DNA of 64,000 bases from Gyromitra esculenta (Eukaryota; Ascomycota; Pezizomycetes; Pezizales; Discinaceae), in contig JBCAML010000012.1 in the NCBI GenBank assembly GCA_038503075.1, forward strand, positions 1,674,001-1,738,000, read 5' to 3'. The stretch's first letter is position 1. Every line of letters begins with the position of its first letter. Position numbers and translations under genes: made by a program. Below are positions 54,217 to 64,000 of this stretch, in pieces. The notes below the pieces were generated by a model. The model was not told the DNA's origin, did not search any database, and saw only the letters and a list, made by a program, of their open reading frames with translations.

Positions 54217-55449
54217 CTCAGGGGGCGTATATATGTAATTACTCCAGGATCTGGAGGGGCTTCTTGGTGGTCGGGGGTTGGATGCTTTGCCAAGAGATTG
54301 ATTTCAGAGGCATTGTCTTTATACACGTGAGCGTGCTCGGAAAAACTAGATTTTCCTCATTAGCCGGCCGGAATGCTGCCTCTGTGTCTCACGCAAAACA
54401 GCGGGTCGATGTTGCAATCGTTCGGGGGTTTCTGGGGGAGATGCGGCCTTGCACCTAATTCAGCATAATCCGACTGTTCGCTGGGGATCTGAGATCCTAA
54501 ACAGGATGACGCGCATTCCCGGGGCTGCATGCAGATCGCGCTGCTTGGGTGTGGGTTCTTGGCACGGATTATTAGGTGTGGAGATATAGCTATATATCAA
54601 CCTATATATTTGTAATGGTTTTGGGCCTCTGGACCAGTCGAACCTCCAATATACGGCCATGCTGCGAGTGTGAGAATGAGCTGAGTATGATAACTACGCA
54701 CAGTGGCAAAGCTTTGCCCGTATTTTGTGGCATTAGTGTAATCTCTGAAGCGGTAGAACTGCAGTGACTGATATCTTTTACTATCGGCTGTACTGCTACA
54801 ACTGCCACTACTACCACCACCAATACGTATACTACATGTATCCTTCAGATGTTTGAATTGGTTGTAGTCTTTCCAGGAAAATTACAAGGTCTGTCCCTCA
54901 ATAGAGCTGCCAAGATTCCTCTTATAGGTGATAATCCGCGCACCAGTCCACTGCGTGTTCGAGCGATCCAAGCAGCTGCATGCATACATGTACTTAATAC
55001 TGGGTTGATTAGGGAAGCGTTCTTGATTATGACCACGACCAGAAATACGGCCCCGGAACTAAAAGCATTTAATTCAGCCAGTCCGCAAAAACAGCATGTG
55101 GCTTGCCAAGATCCAGATTCGTGGAATACGCAGTTTAGTGTTCTCGAGCAGAGTGCTTGAGCTTCCTAAAGGCCGCTAGCCCTATAGCTAGTTCAAGCTT
55201 TGTTTAGCGAACAGTAGAACACTACCTAACTCGGATTCAGCCAAGTAGGCCCGCGTAGAATGCGCAAATTGACCATTCTCTAAGCCATATGCGTGATTAG
55301 GAAATGTCCACGAACACGAGTGAGCAGTCATGATTGGCAATGCTCCACAGTCCAGAGTAGGGTTTTCGCATTCGCAAATCTACTAATGAGGGGGGGTTCT
55401 ACTATAATATCTACTTTGAAACTGCTCTGTGCACAATCCTCTCAAGAAC
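54217..55449. other. Intergenic region between transporter and P450
   Basis: It holds the transporter promoter and the P450 3' region. A frame at 54849-55160 (+) is not protein-like. No repeat was seen. Confidence 0.45.
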
Positions 55450-57307
55450 CTAGTTCCGTGCGTTAGGATCCCTAAACAGCTTGACCTTTGTCCCGTTTGC
55501 CGGACTCAAAGTCAGCGACAAATTCGTCCTCACAAGTTCATCAAAGTCCGTATCCTCGATCCTGTCAAAGTTCTGCAGCAACCTTATCACAATGTAAGAT
55601 GCCGTGACCAAAGCCATTTGCTCTGCACCCAGAAATGTCTAGTTAGCATATACATGGGTCTTGACAAGAACAAAATAACCCCCGGACAAATGTATAGAGA
55701 GGTGGGTGGGGGGGTTAAACTAACGTCCGATGCAGATCCTTGGCCCGCCGTTGAATGGGATATACTCCCAACCTCTCGCCTTCCCCGTCCCCCAGCGCTC
55801 TGGCTTGAATTCATCCGCATCATCGCCATAGATATCTTTACGTCTATGGAGCACATAGACGCTGTAAATCACCCGTGCGTCCTCAGGAACAAAGATGGGA
55901 GAGCGGCCGTCGGGGCCACCACCGAGGGGAAGAGTGGTGTTCTTGTTGCACCGGCGAAAGTTGATTGGGAGAACCTATCGGGCTTGAAGGTTAGTGGGAG
56001 GGAAGGTTCCCTTTGAAAGCAATGGTGGAAAGCGCCCTTACCGGATAGAGTCGTAGAGCTGCGAACTTGATGTTAGCATTTTGAATACAGAGGAAGATTG
56101 GGTGGGGGGGATATTTGTTACTTTCGTTAAGCACCCATTTAAGATAGGTGGAGTCTTTGATCTGTTGGTAAGTTGGTTTCTTTTGGCCGATATCGTTGAG
56201 AATATGCTCCCTTAGCGTTTTCCAGACGCGTGGGTGTTTAGCTAGCAGCCAGAATACCCACGAAAGTAAAGTTGCCTGTGCCGAGGTGGCAAATCAGCTA
56301 TGGAAAGCAATATATTCAATGGGAGTTGAACTTACGGTTGTGTCCCTGCCAGCCAGCATCGCACTGAGAATCTGATCTCTAATGACCTTGGGATCCTGCG
56401 TGTCTTGGACAAGAGCATCCAAGAATACATATTTCTTTCCTTCTTCCTTCTTCTCGTTTCTATTCCGGATAGCCTGCTCCACGAACCTGTCGACATAGTT
56501 GTGAATAGTTGCGATTGCTGTCGGTAGCCTCCTCGGATGGTAGATCCACCGATAATCCCAAATCGCCAGACGGAACCCTAGCGTGTTCTGGCAATAATCA
56601 AAGTCCTCCTCAAACGTCTTACTCTCGTCACGAACCGACTTCGGAACGAGCTTATCCATCCCCGGGACCTTGTTCCGCAGCGAATACACCGAATTGCCGA
56701 CCAGAAACGCAGACGACGAGTCCAGCGTCAGGTTCAAAAACAGCTCGTGCAGCCCCACGACCTGGCCCTCCTGCGCAGACAGGATCGCAAGCAGATGCAG
56801 AAAATGGACCTCGAGATCCTCCAGATCTGCAATCTGGTCCTTTGTGAAATGGGGCCGCAGCAGCGCCCGCGCGTGCTCCCATACCTTCCCGTCCGTGGTG
56901 AAAATGCCGTCCCCCAGCAGCGCGGAAAACGCCTCGCGTCGCTCGCCCCCGAGCTCGAAGTCGTGGAACGACGTCGCGAGAATGGTCTTGATGTTTTCGG
57001 GCTCAGACGTAACGATGACTTCCCGCGCGCCGATGAACGACCCGTAGACCCGTGTTGGGCCGTACCGGGAAAACAGATCATATGCAAGATTGATATGGCG
57101 CTTTTTATCGGCGGCGGCCTTGACTGTGAATAGATGCAGTAAGCTGAACGGGAACACGAGATGTGCGAGCTGTACTTTTGGCGGGAGGCAGCCGTGGGCT
57201 TGGGCGAATTTGAGATTTGCACGTCGTTTTCGGAGACCCGATATTAGGTTGCTGGTGAAATAGATGGTGAGGGCTATCGTAGCCCAGGCCATCAGCGAGA
57301 TCGCCAT
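55450..57307 (-). CDS. Cytochrome P450, CYP52-like
   Basis: CYP52-type enzymes hydroxylate alkanes and fatty acids at the terminal carbon in the endoplasmic reticulum. Exons on the minus strand 57307-56336, 56275-56122, 56058-56042, 55974-55725 and 55622-55450 give 521 residues. An N-terminal anchor (MAWATIALTIYFTSNLI) is followed by the helix C region VWEHARALLRPHF after LGDGIFTTDG, and by the oxygen-activation motif AGRDTT (319-324). The K-helix NETLRLYP (E375, R378) is assembled from a 17-nt exon. Then come FKPERW and the heme loop FNGGPRICIG (455-464, Cys462) continuing QQMALVTASY. All key residues are present, so it should be active. LPINFRRCNKNTTLPLGGGPDG after the K-helix is typical of CYP52 and its filamentous-fungal relatives. 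The exact substrate is unknown. Confidence 0.94.
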
Positions 57308-57546
57308 TTTCTAGTAAGAGGGCCTGGAGTGTTTGGCTGTTTTGTTTCGTTTTTCTAGAAACGGTGGGGAAAAGGGTAAATGATGGGACGGACGGGAGGA
57401 CTTCTTTATATTCGAATGGGTTAGGGCTGAAACGTCGGATGTTACTTTCGGCTACGGGTATCCGAGGATCCGGATAGCAAACCGAGCATTTAGACGAGTT
57501 TACGCCAACAGTTTTGATGCCGATTGGAGGGATGGGGGGAGATCTC

Positions 57547-57666
57547 TGCTCGTGAGTAGGAATACGAACCAGAAACAGGGGGGTGTGGCTTTGTGTGTTA
57601 CGGGAGTGTCGTACTATACAAAGCCACACACCCATGTTTTCCGGTTCGTATTCTTGCCAACGGGCA
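57547..57666. mobile_element. 120-bp hairpin element, family A copy 2 (MITE-like)
   Basis: Two inverted arms of about 49 bases surround a loop of about 20. The arms share AATACGAACC, GGGGGGTGTGGCTTTGT and their complements with few mismatches. The same arm core (ACGAACC, GTGGCTTTGTA) occurs in the copy at 19116-19242. Outer ends have diverged, so no target duplication is clear. It lies about 240 bp upstream of the P450 start codon and could affect its expression. Confidence 0.68.
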
Positions 57667-58040
57667 TTTACATCTCTCTCTACAGTCGACAAGATGGGAA
57701 CATAGAGATCCGGGGTGCCAGTCATCGAAATGCTGGGAACAGTGCTGTTTGGACTTGTCTGCTCGTGTGTGTAACCACACTCCTTGGAGCAAGGCAGCTG
57801 TTAGAAAGACCCAGCTGTGACTCACTGTCCATTTCACCCCCATACGTATCCCATACCAGCACGCCGTGTTAATAGGCCGCCCATACCAATGCTCCATGTA
57901 TTCGTTTAGTCGGTACATGTGGTAGCCGAATAGCTTTAAAAGTACGATGCAGGCAAGTGTTGTGCTTGTTCCAGTGCTGTATAAGTACTAGTGGTGCCGT
58001 TGATTATCCCAGCGCATCGTCTGAACGCCGTAGGGTCTCT

Positions 58041-58171
58041 ACTCGTATACGTATTCTCATGACGTTTTTAAAATGGACCAGGTCCGTATACCATACAAAC
58101 TGTCCTGAGCCTACCTCTTCTGTATGGGATGTAAAGCTAGCCCGTTTTAAGAACGTCGTGAGAATACGAGT
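58041..58171. repeat. 131-bp imperfect palindrome
   Basis: A 27-base core (CGTATTCTCAYGACGTTYTT and on) is inverted at both ends, differing at only three positions, all C/T transitions. Further inside, pairing continues with more transitions. The 5' arm has a short duplication of the CGTATAC end. It looks like a third, older hairpin element unrelated in sequence to family A. Confidence 0.55.
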
Positions 58172-61085
58172 AATTAATTGCACGGCTTCGGCTTCGAGAG
58201 CATAGAGTCGTGTCCCAAGGTACACTGACTCCATCCTTGCATGGCTAAATAGCAGTGTCCTGCAGCTGGGGTACCTGCCCAAAGATCATCCACAGCCACC
58301 CCATTGACTTTCGTCAGAGCCTGTGGTAGGTCAGCTTTACGAGCGAAGAAATTAATATACCCCAGGATACCTTGAAATACTTCAACAGAAAACACCATGT
58401 CCCTGCCAAAACGGTAAAGTAGTACAAATCAGAATATTGCTGGGTTGTTTTCATGCCTACTAATCATACGTATAGCCAAGTATCAGCTACCAATAAAGTG
58501 TGTGTCCTACAGTACCGGAGCCGTAATGGGAAAGTCGTAGTAGTTATAACAACCCTAATAACTACTAGAGCTACGGAACGGCGTGTTCGAAATGCGTTCG
58601 AGACCCCGGAACCCTAACCCATATATACGCCAAGTCTCGGTCTAGCATCATCCGAGGTCACTCGGTAGCCTAACCGCGCAGCCCATGCTGCTACGGATGT
58701 TCAGTCGCTCTGATTGGAGCTGGCGGTGTTTATCAGCTGCAGTAGTTGATACGGGAAAATGTGGCAACTTAGCAGCATTCGAGATTTTTATTTTTATTTC
58801 CCTCTCGGCGAACGAACGTAAGAAAGAAGGTATATATCCATTCACTGATACCTGCAGCAGTGGAAGTTGGTCTCTTCCACATCGTCGGGGGGGGCCCTTC
58901 TGGATTTTGAACGGTAAATGTAGTATCAGCTAGTTGCAGCAGCTTCTTGAAGAACGATCGGACACCGCTTTGTCGAGCAGCTAAAAAAAAAACGGCTGCA
59001 CAGCTGTGATCGATTTACTGTTGGATTCGCCATACCGGCGCCAAGACACCACAAGAAGAAGCTAGCTGTAGATAGACGCCGCTCTGCTCTGTCTTGCAGC
59101 TGAATACGGACATGTAGAGGTGGTGCTGTCGTTATGTATACTTCGTGCAAGTTTCAAGGTTGGTGAGGAAATCTCTAGGATAGACACCGCTGGACCTCGC
59201 TGCTCGGGGTAGGTATGACAGGGTAGTAATAACTCTGCTCCAACACGGAGCCATACTCAACGCCTCGTCCAGCCTAGAGGATCGTCCGCTACACAGGGTA
59301 GTACGGTATGGAAGAACGGAGACGCCTAGAGCGCTGTTGATGCCGAAGCTCTTCTAGCGATGGAGGTATACAAACTAGGCGGAGAGTCTGATACCGGAGC
59401 ACTACGAGAGAAAAACTAATCATCTGGGGTGGCTGATGGTGGTTAAGGTTGGGCCCCTATTGAAAACGAACGAGGCACGAATTGTAGTGTTGGGACTAGC
59501 TATAACGTAGGACGATAAGGATATGTGACTACATATAGTTTATCGTCAGAGAAAAGTAACATGAGCTGGTTACTATATACATACTAGAGATGTCAAGCCC
59601 TCATTTCTGTTCGCGATAGCTCTCGATACGAGCTAAGTCGTATGCAACATATTTACTAGGCAAGGCAGTGGCCATCCAACTTGACACTTTGTTGTTCTTG
59701 TCAAAGTAGGACTCACGTGTATATCATGTGATCAGATTTATAATGTCCCAATGCGGGTAGTTAGTTGTGCTGACTTGGATAGAATGTTATACTAAGTTGG
59801 ATAAAATAGTGTGCAGGGAACGATAGTACTGAGGCAACAGTACTGAGACGGATTTTCCTTAAGTACAAGTTATAGGAGTAGTTTAGTTCATTATCAATAT
59901 CATTCAGTATCTCCCTCATACCAGCTATCCTGTTTACCCGCTGTCCTGTGCCTATATTTTATTAGTTCTGATCCGTACAGCTTATGTTTACCGATTTGGT
60001 TTCTATAGCTAGGAGAAACACTTGCTAAGGTTTTACTATGCTGGATTTCTAGTCGAGCAAGGTTTCTCAAATAGCTTGTATTAGTAATTGTAATATTAGA
60101 TACCCACGAGGGATAGAAGTAGTCTTGTATGAAATCCCTTCCTATCCGTTTTATCAAGGCGTGCATATGTACTGTACATACTTCACATTCACGTCTACAT
60201 ACAAAATCTACTTCATTCCGCAAAATTCCGCATCAAGTGTTGCCTACCTAACTCAGCAGCATCCACTCTAAGGACATAAGAGCCTGGATCTCACCAAAGC
60301 TATCTTTACACCCCTGCGTTCATGGATTGTAGCACCAAGTACTATGGCCGGGCCCAAGAGATTTATTTCCGCAGATATAGCTTGCATAGCGTTAAAGTGT
60401 GACAAACCCTTGAAAGGCCAAAGGCTTGATATCAAGGTATAATCGGATATTAAGAACCCGTAAGTAATCTAGCTACCCCCGCGGCCATAAACCCTAATAT
60501 TATCTGCTCTCGGTAAGTAACCCTCACCTCGGAAATGTCACGTACGAGGAAAAGCTCGGATGGTAAATTTTAGCCTGCGACTAGCTAGCATCATAGGTCA
60601 TTTTACCCCGCGAAAGCTCCCGAGAGTTTGCGAAGAATGAGAAAAGAGCTAGTGTAGCTCCGAGGGGCAAAAATCTAAGAGGTCAGAAACTTAATCGCGA
60701 TGAAAGCCCCTCAAGAAATAGGATACTGCCTTTCCCCTCCTAGTCCTTAAATATCGTATTTGGTGGCTACAGATAGCATGTATGGGTCTACAGTTAAGTG
60801 AAAAAGAAACTGGTTTCTAGTAATATGTACCTCAATAAAATTTAATAAAGGGGAGTGGTGAAACTGAAATTATCAGAACACACTCTGCCCCGTACAGCCA
60901 ATTCTCAGTCCCTTAAATCAAACTACCCAATAACCTCCTTTCCAGCAGCCACCAAGACCCCTCTACTCCTTGAGGGGCTTCTGTCCGTAATAAAAATGAC
61001 TTCTCTGATGTTAGTATTATCTCCAACTATACCCCTGCTTTGCGCCCCCAGCCCATGCTTCATTCTATATCAAGGAAGAGAAAAC

Positions 61086-62650
61086 TCACTGCACGCCATA
61101 GGAATGGATCTTCTTGCTCTTTGCCTGCCTCAGAGCTTCTCGTATGATATGTTGTGCTTTATCCACACTCATCCCTAACACGTGCGTGAAGAGCTCTATC
61201 CCGAACGCCTCGAATCCACTCTCAGCCGAGAGTAAGACGTAGGCACCCATCTCTTTTTGCTTACGATCGGCTGCCCAGGGACCTACGGGCATTTTGGCTT
61301 CTTGGTGCTTAATGTTGATGAAACCAGCTTTCTTGACGAGAGGCCCAAGACTGCTCGACATTCCAAAAGTACGACCTCCAATCCGACAAAAAAAAATATT
61401 AGGTATATGGAAATATAGGGACGCGTGTTAAAAAAGGGGGGCCAAACCAGCTTTATCGGCAGCCTCAGAAACTAGGTCATAGAATATTTTTAACTCTAGA
61501 TCAGGCTGTATTGTGTTGTCGTCGCTATAGATTGCCATCTCGTACTCGGCGATGTCAATCCAACCTCCTGGTTTACAGACCCTAGAAAAGCGCATTTAGC
61601 AAACTCTGCCATGAATATTTGACGACAACCGTACAGGGAGATAGTTGCCAGATGTTTTTACACAGACCTGAAAGCTTGACGAAACAACTTCTCCCAATCA
61701 ACGATCGCGCCGCTAAGATGTCGAATGTGGACGAGATCGAAGGAATTTGCTTCGAATGTCCAATCGGATTCTGCATCATCTATTTCGAACCGCACGTTTG
61801 GTGGGACCCTTTATTCATGGCCGAAATCCAGCACAGTATTAGCGTTCTTTAAACCCCAGAAAGGGAAAGTATTCGGGGGAGAGGAGGGTATAGAAGATTG
61901 TGTTGGGGAAGTTTCCTTAGTAATGGTTAAATGGTTTAATGACAAACTTACCATGTTGGTTGAATAGGGGAAAGATCTGTACCGATTACTTCAGCAGATG
62001 GGTATCGTCTGTGTGGGGGGGTTATAAATCGCGCTTATCCTTGCCAACCCGTAGATTACGAGGATAATTTCAAGGCAAACACGTACTCTCCAGCATCAAT
62101 CGCCCAAATCCCAGTACCGGTGCCTATATCGAGGATCTTTTGCGGGTTTGGGTCTATTGGGGCAAGGATGAGATTATCGTTCATCATGATGAGGTAAGTA
62201 TGGTGCAGGATATCGAGTCTATGCTTGTTCGTCAGCTTAACAACAACTTAGGTAGAATATTGCGCGTTTAGCTAACCTGTCTTGTTCCGTCTACAAGATA
62301 TATCAGCAACAACAAAAAGATACTCATCGTATAGGGAGGACGATTGACAACATACTTCGTCGTTAGGGAGCATATATTTCCTATGATATACTCTCATCAA
62401 TACCAAAACGCCCTCACTTCTAAGAACAACGAACTCACCCCTCCTTAAAAGCATGGTATCTCCTCCCATTGTGATACCGATACCTACACCCAGATTTTTC
62501 AGATATGCCCAGAATATTTGCCAGGGCTTAACATACTCGTAAATACTCGAAGTTAAAGATTCGGTGCTGTACTCGCTCCTAAGAACATTCTCAGCTCAGG
62601 GCTTTGAAGGCGCAGGCGAAGGGAGACTTGCAATGATCCGGTTCCATCAT
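61086..62650 (-). CDS. LaeA/UMTA-like SAM-dependent methyltransferase
   Basis: Ten exons on the minus strand (62650-62628, 62578-62537, 62483-62439, 62380-62356, 62290-62277, 62218-62087, 62008-61952, 61808-61668, 61581-61448, 61375-61086) give 300 residues. Every junction is GT..AG with preserved phase and rebuilds family motifs. SSIYEY, NGRRYHAFKEGKYMLPNDE and EQDRLDILHH come first. Then come motif I ILDIGTGTGIW (78-88), the acidic loop VIGTDLSPIQPTW (Asp105), VPPNVRFEIDDAESDW, FDLVHIRHLSGAI, KPGGWIDIAEYE, and the tail MPVGPWAADRKQKEMGAY. Relatives methylate small molecules or act as LaeA-type regulators; the role here is open. The double ATG at 62650 gives a short N-terminus, so a further upstream exon is possible. 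Exon 5 is only 14 nt. Confidence 0.9.
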
Positions 62651-64000
62651 CAGTGGATGTTTCGTCCTAATAAATCTACGGTTAGCACTTAATTTGTATA
62701 TGGAAAAAGATGGGAGGGGAGACGAACAAAATTGTGGTCGATACTAATTTTCTTGGGGAATTCCATCTTGCAGAGAACTTCAAACTTTGATGGATGGAGC
62801 AGGATGAGCCCAATTGGATATATATGTATGGAATGGTGGTTTTATCGGGGTGGGGCCTGGTGGCGTATACGCTACTTTACTCAGCAAGCGGCTTTGCATT
62901 GCAGATGTGATAGCTCAGTCATGTTAATGATCAAGATGCCGAGGTGTGATGAAAACCCGTAGTCATCGGATTTGGAGTGACACGTATGATACCGGTTTTA
63001 TCGAGGACTTGACCTTTTCACTGCCGCTTATGACATGTTTCAACCACAAAACAAGCAACACCCTAAAATACCCATTCTCGTCAAGTATTCAGTATACAAA
63101 TATTACTTAAAATCTTAGCACACCCCGCAGGTAGCATACTCTTGGCCAGGCTGAGCGCCTACAGAGTAATCGTAAGCGAGAGTATATGTGAGCTGTCGCA
63201 TTACCCTGAATAGGTTTCCCGAGTCGCCAAGCTTGAGAGAATCGACGCATGCGAGTATTGCAGTCGAATTTCGTTCCCCACTTTAGATGGCGGGTGCATG
63301 CATACGGAAAAAATGTGAAAAATGATAGATATGAGACAGGGCCCGCCAACGTTAACCCGCTTATGTTCATTCTCTGACAACGTCTGCGAAATCTCAAGCA
63401 TCCAACACTAATTCGTATGAGATGGGAATAGCCCATCCCTCAGTATCACTGGAGTAAATCTGACTGGCGTACTGCCGACTTTCCGAGATAAGCAAGTCGA
63501 CGGAGGATTCTTCAATCAAAACTGGACAGCGGACAATTAACAATGAGTGAGCTGATTCTCCAGCAGCGTTTCCCGCCAGATTGAATATGCTGTCAAGATA
63601 AGGTTGCAGCTCTGAATCAGATAAAATCATGACCTTAGGTGGGGAGATTCAACAGTCAGGACGAATCGGGATATAACTGTAGTACAATAATTCCTAGTCA
63701 GCCGAGACAGGGTAGGCTGCCATTTTGATCCCAACCACTCGGGCCGCATGTGACAGATATTTTGCCGCTTTGATATTTGGATGGCGATGGATTGAAATGA
63801 AGAAAGCGTCTCAAGCCTTTTTCTAATTACGTTAGCCCCCATACGGTGGGTAATTCCAGCACTGCTATGAGCGGGGAGAAATTCTAGGCAAACCTTTCTT
63901 AAGAGCCCCCGCGAGCCTTTACGCTCCACTTCAGGGCTCTGAAAACCACCAGGCGAGAAAGATCTTAGCTGAACCTTCTGCAAGTAGATAAGAAACCCCT
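62651..64000. other. Right-edge region, possible partial gene
   Basis: Mostly without support. A minus-strand frame of 78 residues at 63394-63630 (SELQPYLDSIFNLAGNAAGE, EESSVDLLISESRQYA) has protein-like composition. Another minus-strand frame, 63627-63983, is open almost to the window edge. They may be exons of a gene entering from the right, but no splice chain or family match could be built. Confidence 0.3.

Larger units (their letters stand above)
57308..61085. other. 3.8-kb region with two inverted-repeat elements, no gene
   Basis: It starts with the P450 promoter and holds the hairpin element at 57547-57666 and the decayed palindrome at 58041-58171. A short hairpin lies at 58538-58567 (TAGTAGTTAT and its complement), and AGTACTGAG is directly repeated near 59827-59848. 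No coding sequence is supported on either strand. Confidence 0.5.

Noticed and set aside
62272..62469. Minus-strand frame reading MGGDTMLLRRGEF and on
   Set aside because: It reads through introns of the methyltransferase; splicing restores GRRYHAFKEG and KYMLPNDE in the correct frame.

Overview
The window is nuclear DNA of a filamentous ascomycete, most likely Pezizomycotina. The evidence is intron-dense genes with introns of about 48-110 nt, class I hydrophobins, multi-WSC surface proteins, a CYP52-like P450, a LaeA-like methyltransferase and Dal5/ACS-type MFS permeases. All exon structures below were built by reading both strands and joining GT..AG introns so that phase and family motifs are kept; no transcript data were available. 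The organism cannot be named from this.

Layout. At 1-2750 (+) lies the 3' part of a large secreted protein with alternating WSC domains, tail-to-tail with hydrophobin 1 (3397-3979, -). From 5.9 to 18.3 kb is ordinary gene territory: an ACS-family transporter, a coiled-coil orphan, a small membrane protein, an orphan with proline-bearing repeats divergent from a GNAT acetyltransferase, an Ala/Thr-rich secreted protein, and a four-exon beta-carbonic anhydrase. An ankyrin protein (20.1 kb) and an orphan in a GC-rich island (23.7 kb) follow. From 25.7 to 39.0 kb is a tandem array of six more hydrophobins, five on the minus strand and one on the plus strand, with one small acidic orphan between them. 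After a 6.5 kb stretch without a supported gene comes a probably mitochondrial malic enzyme (45.6-48.5 kb, +), an intron-containing tRNA-Gln (51.3 kb), a nicotinate/allantoate-type MFS transporter (52.5-54.2 kb, -), a CYP52-like P450 (55.4-57.3 kb, -) and a ten-exon SAM methyltransferase (61.1-62.65 kb, -).

The central feature is the hydrophobin family. All seven paralogues share two intron positions, a final exon of 48 nt, a middle exon of 65 nt (71 nt in one), class I cysteine spacing, and a TATA-like box 130-195 nt before the ATG. They differ mainly between the signal peptide and the first cysteine: an Asn/Gly-rich module in most, a long LPVSG pentapeptide array in one, a Gly run in another. 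With the WSC protein they make this a cell-surface-coat locus.

Mobile or structural DNA: two copies of one hairpin (MITE-like) family at 19.1 and 57.5 kb, a second TA-flanked hairpin at 8.5 kb, and a decayed palindrome at 58.0 kb. No CRISPR array, viral gene or autonomous transposon was recognised. Long intergenic stretches hold nothing else I can support.
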